Virus record (IMG/VR): IMGVR_UViG_3300042520_000670
Location: 1 to 23,624 of that record
Origin: a virus
Length of the DNA stretch: 23,624 bases
Reading direction: 5' to 3' (one strand)
In this document: positions 1 through 5,430 of the stretch, in pieces
How the letters are laid out: every line of letters starts with the position of its first letter
How positions within the stretch are numbered: position 1 is the first letter of the stretch
Made by a program: the position numbers and the translations under genes
Notes under the pieces: model-generated
Databases searched by the model: none
What the model saw: the letters and a program-made list of their open reading frames with translations, nothing else
Told to the model about the DNA's origin: nothing

Positions 1-1269
1 GGCGTAGTGACTCGTCCAGTCGTGGAGTGGCCTGTCCTTGAACCGCTGCAGCCGGTCGTCGTATTCGCGCCGGTACTGCCGGACGGCATCCATCGCCCGG
101 GTCATGCGAGCCGCTGCGTCCTCGGCAGTCTCGCCGGGGAACGGGTCGGGAGCCTTGTTCCACTCGACCACCGGCAGCATCTGGCGCACCGCCTGGATGC
201 CATCGTCCACCGAGTCAGCCTCAAGCACCCGAGGCTTGAGCCCATATCCCGCCGCTGTTTCGAGCCGGGACTTGCCAGACCCCCACTCCTTCACCGCCCC
301 GTCGTGCGGCCAGATGTGATCGGCATACACATAGTCCATGGCGAGGAGCTTCTTCGCGTACCACTCGAGCCCGACGCCGGAGCCTTCCAGCACGTTGATG
401 ATGCGCACCTTGTGGCCGACGAGCTGGTAGAACCAGATGACCGTCGAATCGCCGATGCCGATGTCCCATGCCGTCCCGACCGGCTGGCCGACGATATGCG
501 GGAACTCGCCAGATCTGCCGCCCTGCTCCGCCTTGAGGATGGCATCGCCGTAGTACGCACCGGGAATGTCGGCATCGAAGTCGCAGTAATACTCCTGCCG
601 GATGATGGCCTCGGCTTCCTTCTCACCGCGCTCGACCCGCAGCTCCTTGCGCTCTCGGTCGATGATGTCCTTCGAGATCGCCTTGGTGTCCTCGACCGTC
701 AGCACCTGCCCGAACCACGCAGGGTCCTTCCGGGCGTAGTCCACCAGACGGGCAAAGTGGTTCCGGCCACGAGGGGTGCTGATGAATATCGCCCAGCCGC
801 CGTTCTCCGCAAGGATGGGACGCAGGAACGCCCAAGCATTCGGGTCGGCGAGCGCGTACTCGGAGAACACCACCCCCATGGGCGGGGAACCGATCAGGCT
901 GTTGTAGTTGTCCGAGCCCACGACCTGCCAAGTCGAGCCGTTCTTGAACCGGATGAACATGTCCTGTTCGCGGGTCGATTCTCGAAGCTCGGGCGGGAAT
1001 GCAGCGTCGATGCGCCGCCGCCCGGTATGCGGGTCCACCGCATCCCAGATAGCCTTACGGGACTGGTTCGCCTGGGGAAGCATGTGCCAGATGCCGCCCA
1101 CCCGCTGCATGGCCGACACAGCAGCCCAGTGAAGGCTCAGGTCATCCTTCCCCGATCTTCGGTGCCAAGAAAGGGCCAACCGCTTGCAGCCGCCCTCGAG
1201 CGCGGCCCACGCCGGCATCTGGTATGGGCGCGGTCGCCAGCCATTAGCCGGCAGCGTTACTGTCGGCAT
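1..1269 (-). CDS. terL: Terminase large subunit, partial (3' end beyond left edge)
   Basis: This is the DNA-packaging motor: an N-terminal ATPase and a C-terminal nuclease that cuts the genome at the portal. I translated the minus strand directly: 423 codons are present and the frame is still open at base 1. Visible motifs are a Walker A variant WHRRSGKDD (residues 35-43), a Walker B stretch GVVFSEY (133-139), coupling motif FISTPRG (162-168), and RNaseH-like nuclease aspartates in AWDIG (D269) and PHDG (D323). The ATG at 1267-1269 lies inside the end of terS, a 26-base overlap, and gives the usual opening MPTVTLPANGW. About 50-100 C-terminal residues are probably missing. A long plus-strand reading frame covers the same bases but is an antisense shadow. 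The motor assignment is known family biology; the sequence match is strong. Confidence 0.95.
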   Translation of the reverse strand, partial: MPTVTLPANGWRPRPYQMPAWAALEGGCKRLALSWHRRSGKDDLSLHWAAVSAMQRVGGIWHMLPQANQSRKAIWDAVDPHTGRRRIDAAFPPELRESTREQDMFIRFKNGSTWQVVGSDNYNSLIGSPPMGVVFSEYALADPNAWAFLRPILAENGGWAIFISTPRGRNHFARLVDYARKDPAWFGQVLTVEDTKAISKDIIDRERKELRVERGEKEAEAIIRQEYYCDFDADIPGAYYGDAILKAEQGGRSGEFPHIVGQPVGTAWDIGIGDSTVIWFYQLVGHKVRIINVLEGSGVGLEWYAKKLLAMDYVYADHIWPHDGAVKEWGSGKSRLETAAGYGLKPRVLEADSVDDGIQAVRQMLPVVEWNKAPDPFPGETAEDAAARMTRAMDAVRQYRREYDDRLQRFKDRPLHDWTSHYA

Positions 1270-1633
1270 CCGTCATCCGCACGACATTGACCGTCAGGCC
1301 GACGTTACCCGAGTGCTCGACCTCGGCCTTGTCCCCGTACCGCTTGGGCAGGAACTTGGAGGCAAACCACTTGCGGGCGTCGAGCTCGACCCGCGCTTGC
1401 TGGGCATCGATGACCCCGTTCCGCATGTCCTCGATGACCTGCTCGGCCTTCTCGACCTGATCCTGAGCGAGTGCTTCCAATGCGCGCGCGTAATTGTCAC
1501 CAGCCGTGACCTTCAACGCCGCTGCTCGGAAGGTTGCCCGATTGATGCCGACCTGTAGACAGGCGGCGTTCTCCGACATGCCGTCCTCGACGAGCGCGAG
1601 GACTGCCTTGACCTGTTCTGCTCTGTCCGGCAT
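1244..1633 (-). CDS. terS: Terminase small subunit
   Basis: The small terminase subunit recognises packaging DNA and recruits TerL. The protein is about 129 residues. It opens with a helix-turn-helix-like segment (LVEDGMSENAACLQVGINRA, roughly residues 15-34), followed by a helical region and the tail FLPKRYGDKAEVEHSG. That C-terminal KRYGDK.EVEH signature recurs in phage small terminase subunits. Start choice: the ATG at 1633-1631 shares its A with the stop of the preceding gene (TGATG). A GTG three bases upstream would add one residue. It is immediately followed by, and overlaps, terL, the standard gene order. Family assignment comes from the motif and position. Confidence 0.88.
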   Translation of the reverse strand: MPDRAEQVKAVLALVEDGMSENAACLQVGINRATFRAAALKVTAGDNYARALEALAQDQVEKAEQVIEDMRNGVIDAQQARVELDARKWFASKFLPKRYGDKAEVEHSGNVGLTVNVVRMTDADSNAAG

Positions 1634-1803
1634 CACTTCGCCATCAGCTTGCGTGCTGCCATTCCCTTACCGGCGCTCTTGGCTGCCTTGCGAGCCGTGC
1701 TCATGGCGATCGCCACGGCTTGCTTCTGCGGGCGACCGGCGCGGACTTCGGCTGAGATGTTGCGCGAGATGGTCTTCTGGCTGTATCCCTTCTTGAGCGG
1801 CAT
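1633..1803 (-). CDS. Small basic phage protein, DUF6496-like
   Basis: A 56-residue, strongly basic protein beginning [16 protein letters not shown] and containing [19 protein letters not shown]. The K/R-P-x-K-Q-A-V-A-I-A signature is that of a small phage protein family (resembling DUF6496) of unknown function. It is too short for most gene callers. Evidence that it is real: its stop overlaps the terS start by one base (TGATG), it begins two bases after the previous gene, and its lysine/arginine pattern matches the family. It belongs to a run of tiny basic proteins directly upstream of terminase. A role in DNA handling or packaging is only a guess. Confidence 0.8.
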   Translation of the reverse strand: MPLKKGYSQKTISRNISAEVRAGRPQKQAVAIAMSTARKAAKSAGKGMAARKLMAK

Positions 1804-1805
1804 GG

Positions 1806-2102
1806 TCACTTCCCCTTGTTGCGGTTGCTGATCGCCCGGGCCTTCGCCCTAGCGTCTTCCTTCGAGTTCGCACCCCATGCCTTCAGGGCGAGGGCGAGGC
1901 GTGTCGGCTTGCCGTCCTTCCCGACCATCGGGCCGGGAGCGTTGCCCATCCGGGCAAGGAAACTGGCGCGTCTCGGGTTGTCCCCTGACTTGACCGGGGC
2001 CTTGAGGTTCATCCCCTCGGCCTTGGCAGAGCGGCGACCGGCCTCGTTCAGACCGCCCTTCGGGTTCTGCCCTGCCTTGCGCTGCCATGCGGCGGTCTTC
2101 AT
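1806..2102 (-). CDS. DUF6321-like small basic protein
   Basis: A 98-residue basic protein starting [19 protein letters not shown]. It also carries [20 protein letters not shown], the motif MGNAPGPM and a [13 protein letters not shown] tail. This series (AWQRKxGxNPxGGLN, then NLKAPV, RRxSFxARM, GPM, KPTRxALALxxW) is one I recognise from an uncharacterised family common in environmental phages (DUF6321). The start ATG overlaps the upstream stop by four bases (ATGA). No catalytic residues or membrane segments are visible. The composition suggests nucleic-acid contact or a structural accessory role, but function is unknown. Confidence 0.82.
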   Translation of the reverse strand: MKTAAWQRKAGQNPKGGLNEAGRRSAKAEGMNLKAPVKSGDNPRRASFLARMGNAPGPMVGKDGKPTRLALALKAWGANSKEDARAKARAISNRNKGK

Positions 2103-2332
2103 ACGAGGTTCACGTCTCTCGGCTCCTGCGGTCTACCACCCGGGCCACCCGGTACCGGCGTAGGTGTCGGGCCACCGAGTCCAGCAGCGGCGACACCGGC
2201 GGTAGCCCTCGGCGAAAGTCTTGGCACCCTGCCGACGGCTCCTCCCAGAATTGCACCACCTCTCCGGCGACGAAAGCCGAACAGATCCTCGCCTTCCTGG
2301 TCGCCGTTATCTCCGAGCAGCTGCGCCTTCAC
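2099..2332 (-). CDS. Unknown Gly/Pro-rich small protein
   Basis: A 77-residue protein read from a GTG start that overlaps the preceding stop by four bases (GTGA); its own stop overlaps the next start by four bases (ATGA). The N-terminal third is acidic (GDNGDQEGEDLFGF). A basic RRRR patch and a low-complexity Ala/Gly/Pro-rich half (GGPTPTPVPGGPGG) follow. I do not recognise the family. The two coupled junctions and its place in an unbroken gene chain are the main evidence for translation. The C-terminal PxxP-rich part looks disordered. Confidence 0.6.
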   Translation of the reverse strand: MKAQLLGDNGDQEGEDLFGFRRRRGGAILGGAVGRVPRLSPRATAGVAAAGLGGPTPTPVPGGPGGRPQEPRDVNLV

Positions 2333-2481
2333 TTCCGCTTGAGCGCGGTCTTGATGGATTCGCGAAACGCTTTCGCAGTCGGCGCACCCTTGCTGCCGGG
2401 CTTGCGCATCTTCTCGCCGCTACCGGCCTTGATGCGCTCGCGTTTAGCGTTGATGTTTGCGTATAAACCGGGACCAGGCAT
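2329..2481 (-). CDS. Small basic conserved phage protein (MPG.LYANI.AKR type)
   Basis: A 50-residue protein, MPGPGLYANINAKRERIKAG at the start, then SGEKMRKPGSKGAPTAKAF and a lysine-rich end. The LYANI-x-AKRxRI, SGEKMRKPGSKGAPT and F-x-x-S-x-K-T elements are characteristic of a tiny protein seen in many phages with no assigned function. A Shine-Dalgarno GAGG lies about seven bases before the ATG. It is followed by a GTGA overlap with the next gene. With the other small basic genes it forms a compact set upstream of terminase. Confidence 0.8.
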   Translation of the reverse strand: MPGPGLYANINAKRERIKAGSGEKMRKPGSKGAPTAKAFRESIKTALKRK

Positions 2482-2490
2482 CTCGTTACC

Positions 2491-2670
2491 TCACGCTGCT
2501 TCGGGCAGTTTCGGCTTGCGCCGGACCTTCGCGCCACGCACGAACTCGACCTCGACCTTCGGCGGGGGCGGCGGCTCACAGTCGGGACACCGCACCCACC
2601 CGCCAGACCAATCGGCCACCCAGCCGCTGCTGTTGCAGTTGAGGCAAGGCTTCCGCTCAGTCTCGGTCAT
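2491..2670 (-). CDS. Small zinc-ribbon protein
   Basis: A 59-residue protein with two CxxC pairs: CLNC (residues 9-12) and CPDC (about 29-32), separated by a tryptophan- and glycine-rich loop. This spacing fits a treble-clef or DnaJ-like zinc ribbon. The pairs are followed by a proline run and a basic tail (RGAKVRRKPK). It starts 21 bases after the nuclease gene stop. The family is not recognised beyond the zinc-binding pattern. Zn-ribbon miniproteins of this type are common in phage accessory regions, and some bind nucleic acid or host enzymes. Confidence 0.72.
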   Translation of the reverse strand: MTETERKPCLNCNSSGWVADWSGGWVRCPDCEPPPPPKVEVEFVRGAKVRRKPKLPEAA

Positions 2671-2691
2671 GCCCCAAGTCTAACCCCCCGG

Positions 2692-3015
2692 CTACCGCTG
2701 CGGCAACTCGCCACGGATCAGCGGCAGGGCGTCCTCGAGGCGCATCACCACGAGCCACCCCTTCCCGTCACCCCGGCAGGCCACCACCGGGATGTCGCCG
2801 GGGCCAGACGCACGGACGGCCTGCTCGACCCATTCGTGGACCGCGATGCCCTTCCTGCGTTTGACCTCCCACCGGAACTGGCCGGTCGTGATGTCGTCCC
2901 CGCCGTCACGGGCCTGCCCGATGTTGCGCCTGACCACCCAGCCGAGTTGGTCGCTCAGGATCTTGGCGAGTTCGTTCTCACCGGCTGCGCCCTTACGCCT
3001 TTGACTTGCGCCCAT
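2692..3015 (-). CDS. PDDEXK-type endonuclease / resolvase-like protein
   Basis: A 107-residue protein with the layout of a minimal restriction-endonuclease-fold nuclease: GENELAKIL with E13, then GGDD (D40/D41) in a predicted beta turn, then the E-x-K catalytic strand WEVKRRKG (E50, K52). Phage proteins of this size and motif order are usually annotated as PDDEXK endonucleases or Holliday-junction resolvase-like proteins. The predicted chemistry is metal-dependent phosphodiester cleavage. It overlaps the upstream HTH gene by 23 bases. It lies a few genes before terminase, a position consistent with resolving branched DNA before packaging; that role is inference. Confidence 0.78.
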   Translation of the reverse strand: MGASQRRKGAAGENELAKILSDQLGWVVRRNIGQARDGGDDITTGQFRWEVKRRKGIAVHEWVEQAVRASGPGDIPVVACRGDGKGWLVVMRLEDALPLIRGELPQR

Positions 3016-3202
3016 TCGCTTTCCTCGGTTGGTACGCCTTTAGCCCGCGCCCAAGCAAACCCATGATGGTAGACACCGGAACCCCGAGCTCGCGGGCAAG
3101 TTCCTTATTCGTCGGCAGCGCCGCACGAGCGGCCTTTACATCGAGGACCCGCTGGTACTGCTCCATCGTCACCGATGGGGGCCTGCCTGCACTGCGCTTC
3201 AC
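2993..3202 (-). CDS. Helix-turn-helix DNA-binding protein
   Basis: A 69-residue basic protein with one predicted helix-turn-helix: TNKELARELGVPVSTIMGLL at residues 31-50. It has basic arms on both sides (KRSAGRPPS at the start, KANGRKSKA at the end). The AGRPP motif resembles an AT-hook-like minor-groove contact. The GTG start overlaps the preceding stop by four bases (GTGA). A local regulator is likely, but its target cannot be read from sequence. Confidence 0.75.
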   Translation of the reverse strand: MKRSAGRPPSVTMEQYQRVLDVKAARAALPTNKELARELGVPVSTIMGLLGRGLKAYQPRKANGRKSKA

Positions 3203-3309
3203 GACATCACCTCCACGAGCATGGCGAAAAACAGCAGGATGCCGAGGAGCACGATCGCGGCGTCCCGCAGCAGCCGGAACAGCGGGCCGAAGTCAGGAGG
3301 GCGTTCCAT
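3199..3309 (-). CDS. Single-pass membrane microprotein
   Basis: A 36-residue protein with one clear hydrophobic segment (AIVLLGILLFFAMLVEV, about residues 18-34). A short arginine-containing N-terminus (FRLLRD) precedes it. The start ATG lies 17 bases inside the preceding gene, and the stop overlaps the next GTG by four bases. Size and topology could suit a holin-like or inner-membrane effector protein. There is no neighbouring endolysin or spanin, so I leave it unnamed. Confidence 0.6.
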   Translation of the reverse strand: MERPPDFGPLFRLLRDAAIVLLGILLFFAMLVEVMS

Positions 3310-3490
3310 CACCATCCTCCACGGCATCCTCGACGCGCCCGATGAGCTCCTCGAGCTCCTCGTCGGCCAGCTGCTCCTTCCCGTGCAGCACGCACCAGGC
3401 GGGGTCGAGCCGCCGCAGGGCGTCGCGCACGTCGCGCAGCAGATCGTGTCGCTCTCGCAGCAGCCGGAGCAGCCTCATGCGCTCGCTCAT
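3293..3490 (-). CDS. Small helical charged protein, unknown
   Basis: A 65-residue protein starting MSERMRLLRLLRERHDLL and ending in an acidic stretch (LADEELEELIGRVEDAVEDG). It is probably two helices forming a short coiled coil, with basic N-terminal and acidic C-terminal halves. The frame stays open further upstream (to 3730), but the ATG at 3490 overlaps the preceding stop by four bases. The upstream extension lacks protein-like composition, so I use 3490. No family recognised. Confidence 0.65.
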   Translation of the reverse strand: MSERMRLLRLLRERHDLLRDVRDALRRLDPAWCVLHGKEQLADEELEELIGRVEDAVEDGDGTPS

Positions 3491-3714
3491 TTGCTCCCCC
3501 GCGCACGGATGGCGTTGACGATTTCCTGCGCGTTGTTGTCGCTGATGCACAGCCCGTAAACAATCGGGCAAATCGCCTCCCGCTCGGCCTCTGCGACGAG
3601 GGCGGCGAAGCGTTCGAGTGCCTCCACTTGGCCATTTGGCGCGGGCAGCAAAATGCTGTTCGCTATACAGATGCCCGCCTCCCGCGCCATGCGGGTGATG
3701 TCCTCGCGTGTCAT
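3487..3714 (-). CDS. Conserved small phage protein (MTREDI...MAREAG type)
   Basis: A 75-residue protein with the pattern MTREDITRMAREAG, then ALERFAALVAEAEREAICPI. Proteins with this opening, and with LERFAxLVAxAEREAC further on, are frequent in phages and prophages of Pseudomonadota and have no known function. The start overlaps the previous stop (ATGA), and its stop overlaps the next start the same way. Its first 14 bases are identical to those of the upstream gene, so the two start regions were probably copied from one another. Confidence 0.75.
   Translation of the reverse strand: MTREDITRMAREAGICIANSILLPAPNGQVEALERFAALVAEAEREAICPIVYGLCISDNNAQEIVNAIRARGSK
3701..3714 (-). repeat. 14-bp repeated start region (copy 1; copy 2 at 3928-3941)
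   Basis: The minus-strand sequence ATGACACGCGAGGA begins two adjacent genes, at 3714 and at 3941. The proteins diverge straight after the shared residues MTREE/D-I. This looks like a duplicated translation-initiation region joined to different bodies. Confidence 0.7.
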
Positions 3715-3941
3715 TTTCTACCCACTCCATTCCAACATTTAATCAATTGGTCTTGTGCGTTAAGCAGGTTCCAGAAATCGGCATTCAGAGATAGTTCCAT
3801 TCCACAATGCTCGTCTTTATCTTTAGTGCATTCGATGAAAAGTGTCTGCCAGTCTTTGCCGTAGCACTCAATAGTACCAGTAGCATCTAAACGCGCAGAT
3901 GATCCACACATTGGACAAGGTAAAATTTCCTCGCGTGTCAT
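3711..3941 (-). CDS. Lar-like zinc-ribbon protein (restriction-alleviation family-like)
   Basis: A 76-residue protein: MTREEILPCPMCGSSARL, a second pair of candidate ligands (C28 in IECYGKDW, C39 in FIECTKD, C47 in EHCGMEL), and the ending LIKCWNGVGRK. The L-x-P-C-P-x-C-G-S-x-A-x-L opening and terminal xxWN fit the Lar/restriction-alleviation-like zinc-ribbon family found in many phages. In prophage Rac, Lar modulates type I restriction-modification. Whether this one does is inference. A strong Shine-Dalgarno (AAGGAGG, about six bases before ATG) marks the start at 3941, against an in-frame extension upstream. GC is about 43 % over 3721-3900 by my count, far below its neighbours. Confidence 0.72.
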   Translation of the reverse strand: MTREEILPCPMCGSSARLDATGTIECYGKDWQTLFIECTKDKDEHCGMELSLNADFWNLLNAQDQLIKCWNGVGRK

Positions 3942-4516
3942 GTGTCCTCCTTCCTGATCCCGTGGAACCGCTCGGCGGCGCGCCAACCGTAACGAAATTC
4001 AGCGTGCCGCAGCCCCCACAAATTGTTATCCCAATACCATTTATGCACCTGCTCATCCGTCGCAGGCTCCCGCTTGGCGTCCGGCTGCGGTGGGGCGAGG
4101 TAAAGGTCTATATCTACCCCGCGCATTTGGGATGCGTCACCGCACCAAAACAAGTTGCCGTTCTTTGCAAAAGCCACCGGCTCCCGCTTGGCGTCCGGCT
4201 CCGCGACGGTGGCGGGTGGGTGGGTGTAAAGGGGTTCAAATCGCCACCATTCTGAATTCCAGCGTTTCGGCTTGCTCGTTCTGGCGATAAAATCGCCGTC
4301 ATTCACGCCGACCCCTACTTGCAACCACGCCACCGGCTCCGGCTTCTGCTCCGGCTCCGCGAGCGCGGCGTCGAGGGCTGCGAGGGCTTCCTCCGTGTTC
4401 TGCTTGCAGGTTTGAAGTGCGGATTCTGGCCATGCCCACAGCCCGTGATTCGCCCAACCACTAAGCGCACTTCGCGCTTGCTCGGCGGCGCGGCGCAGGG
4501 TGATGTTGTCGGTCAT
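3938..4516 (-). CDS. Repeat-containing accessory protein with PVAW...LYTHPP units
   Basis: A 192-residue protein. It has a helical N-terminus (AAEQARSALSGWANHGLW, then EEALAALDAALAEPE). Two diverged units of a motif frequent in phage accessory proteins follow: EPVAW ... EPLYTHPP and EPVAF ... DLYLAPP, each followed by a PDAKREP linker. A helical end holds KWYWDNNLW and YGWRAAERF. The repeated linker appears in DNA as a 22-bp direct repeat. The function of these proteins is unknown. The frame is open upstream to 4561, but the ATG at 4516 overlaps the preceding stop by four bases and is the better start. Confidence 0.72.
   Translation of the reverse strand: MTDNITLRRAAEQARSALSGWANHGLWAWPESALQTCKQNTEEALAALDAALAEPEQKPEPVAWLQVGVGVNDGDFIARTSKPKRWNSEWWRFEPLYTHPPATVAEPDAKREPVAFAKNGNLFWCGDASQMRGVDIDLYLAPPQPDAKREPATDEQVHKWYWDNNLWGLRHAEFRYGWRAAERFHGIRKEDT
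4065..4086 (+). repeat. 22-bp direct repeat inside the PVAW gene (second copy 4179-4200)
   Basis: The 22 bases at 4065-4086 recur exactly at 4179-4200, 114 bp apart (38 codons, in frame). They encode the shared linker between the two PVAW/LYxxPP units, consistent with internal tandem duplication of one unit. Confidence 0.85.
4351..4378 (+). repeat. 28-bp direct repeat shared by two neighbouring genes (second copy 4665-4692)
   Basis: The 28 bases at 4351-4378 are repeated exactly at 4665-4692. On the minus strand both encode the element ALDAALAEPE in two adjacent proteins (192 and 98 residues). This suggests the genes share a module by duplication or recombination. Confidence 0.85.
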
Positions 4517-4809
4517 GTCTTGTCCTCTTCGTTCCCCGGTATCTGGCAATACGCTTCCCAATACCCGATGGCAATCTCTCTAGCGCGGTGCTTGTTCACG
4601 CCCTCGCGCATCAGGGTTACTGTCAGTCCATCCATCCACCATGCGGGGGTCTTGCTCTCCGGCTCCGGCTCCGCGAGCGCGGCGTCGAGGGCGGCGATTT
4701 CGGCGCTGTAATCCGATTTCTCGCCGCTTGGCCTAATCGTTTTGTCCGCGTCTCTGAACGCCGCGTGTAATCTCCAGACCACAGCGCGGGGCAGGGTGAT
4801 GTCGCTCAC
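4513..4809 (-). CDS. Accessory protein sharing the ALDAALAEPE module
   Basis: A 98-residue protein from a GTG start that overlaps the preceding stop by four bases. The N-terminal half (LPRAVVWRLHAAFRDADKTI) leads into AEIAALDAALAEPEPESKTP. The C-terminal half (WWMDGLTVTLMREGVNKHRA, then REIAIGYWEAYCQIPG) is distinct. The middle is shared, down to the DNA level, with the next gene. No catalytic motif or known family is visible. Confidence 0.68.
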   Translation of the reverse strand: MSDITLPRAVVWRLHAAFRDADKTIRPSGEKSDYSAEIAALDAALAEPEPESKTPAWWMDGLTVTLMREGVNKHRAREIAIGYWEAYCQIPGNEEDKT

Positions 4810-5012
4810 GGCTTCACCTCCCGCGCCCGAAGCATGGCGTCGGCTGCTTTGTAGGCGTCCTCGGCAACATTTTCAAAAGTTGCGCCTTTGACAACATATG
4901 ACACCAACCCCGCCAACGCTTGCCCCGCGAACCAGTCGCGCAGGGTCATGCCGTCGTTGCTGTTGTATCCGTGCCTCGGAAACGCCGGGCCGCCGTCGTT
5001 GGTCATGCTCAT
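4806..5012 (-). CDS. Conserved phage protein (GGPAFP...GMTLRDWFAGQAL type)
   Basis: A 68-residue protein with the series NDGGPAFPRHGY, then GMTLRDWFAGQALAGL and a helical end (AEDAYKAADAMLRAREVKP). GGPAFP plus GMTLRD(W/Y)FAxQAL is a familiar signature of a small protein in many Pseudomonadota phages and prophages; its function is unknown. I chose the ATG at 5012: it overlaps the previous stop by four bases, and an AGAGGA Shine-Dalgarno sits five to six bases upstream. A second ATG lies two codons later. Confidence 0.78.
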   Translation of the reverse strand: MSMTNDGGPAFPRHGYNSNDGMTLRDWFAGQALAGLVSYVVKGATFENVAEDAYKAADAMLRAREVKP

Positions 5013-5254
5013 ATCGTCCTCTCCTGTTTCGGTCCCGAACACTCGCCCGCCCACATCCGGGCGCAACGGTTGTCGGTCAGGCAGTCGGGGTAGCCGCAGC
5101 CAGCCGTGCGGATATTGGCGAGCTCGGCCTCGAGCCGGTCGATGCGGGCCGCGTACATCGCGCAACGCTCCAGGGCGCTCTTGATCTCAGCGCGGTACTC
5201 ATCCGCAGTGTGCGGGCGGGCGAGCCATTGCTTGTCCCATTCGTCGAGTTCCAT
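5009..5254 (-). CDS. Coiled-coil protein with C-terminal cysteine cluster
   Basis: An 81-residue protein, first gene after the leftward promoter at 5286-5314. The N-terminal part is charged (ELDEWDKQWLARPHTADEYR). It leads into a helix with heptad-like hydrophobics (CAMYAARIDRLEAELANI), then a cysteine cluster (CGYPDCLTDNRCARMWAGEC) with four cysteines suited to metal binding. A clear AGGAG lies eight bases before the ATG, preceded by a CA-repeat leader. Family not recognised; first position in the transcript suggests early, strong expression. Confidence 0.72.
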   Translation of the reverse strand: MELDEWDKQWLARPHTADEYRAEIKSALERCAMYAARIDRLEAELANIRTAGCGYPDCLTDNRCARMWAGECSGPKQERTI

Positions 5255-5262
5255 GTCCGTCT

Positions 5263-5276
5263 CCTGTGTGTGTGTG
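5263..5276 (-). repeat. CA-repeat leader in front of Shine-Dalgarno (copy in leftward transcript)
   Basis: Minus-strand CACACACACACAGG runs directly into the ribosome-binding site of the 81-residue gene. A close copy (8256-8268, plus strand) occupies the same place in the rightward early transcript, and a shorter one (6505-6513, minus) precedes the 171-residue gene. Confidence 0.7.
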
Positions 5277-5282
5277 AACGGA

Positions 5283-5293
5283 ATTAGACTAAT
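5283..5293. promoter_or_regulatory. Perfect 11-bp palindrome over the -10 (candidate operator)
   Basis: ATTAG-A-CTAAT is a perfect inverted repeat with one central base, covering the -10 region of the leftward promoter. The position suits a repressor-binding site. Which protein binds it is unknown; two small HTH proteins are encoded nearby. Confidence 0.45.
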
Positions 5294-5314
5294 CTCGATT
5301 TAAAATGATGTCAA
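5286..5314 (-). promoter_or_regulatory. Leftward sigma70-like promoter
   Basis: On the minus strand a perfect TTGACA (5309-5314) is followed after 17 bases by TAGTCT (5286-5291). It lies immediately after the stop of the 37-residue membrane protein gene, in one of the few non-coding gaps. It shares AGTGTTGACAT with the rightward promoter at 8213. The expected transcript start is about 25 bases before the 5254 start codon, inside the CA-repeat leader. Confidence 0.65.
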
Positions 5315-5316
5315 CA

Positions 5317-5430
5317 CTATTTGCGCCTCGCCTCCTCGATGCAGATCCAGACAATGCGGATGAGCGCACCGGCCAGCATCGCAAGCCAGACCGCTATCCC
5401 CACTTGGAACACCATCTCAAGCTCACGCAT
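5317..5430 (-). CDS. Single-pass membrane microprotein
   Basis: A 37-residue protein with an acidic N-terminus (MRELEMVF), one hydrophobic segment (VGIAVWLAMLAGALIRIVW, about residues 10-28) and a positively charged end (EEARRK). It overlaps the preceding stop by eight bases. The charge layout predicts the C-terminus in the cytoplasm. It is the last gene before the leftward promoter. No family recognised. Confidence 0.6.
   Translation of the reverse strand: MRELEMVFQVGIAVWLAMLAGALIRIVWICIEEARRK

Noticed and set aside
7-1290. Long plus-strand open frame (427 codons)
   Set aside because: It is antisense to terL, whose motifs (WHRRSGKDD, FISTPRG) read clearly on the minus strand. The plus-strand product is Arg/His/Pro-rich with no motif.
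5281-5293. Alternative -10 TCTAAT for the leftward promoter
   Set aside because: It matches the consensus better but would need a 20-base spacer from TTGACA; TAGTCT at 17 bases was preferred.
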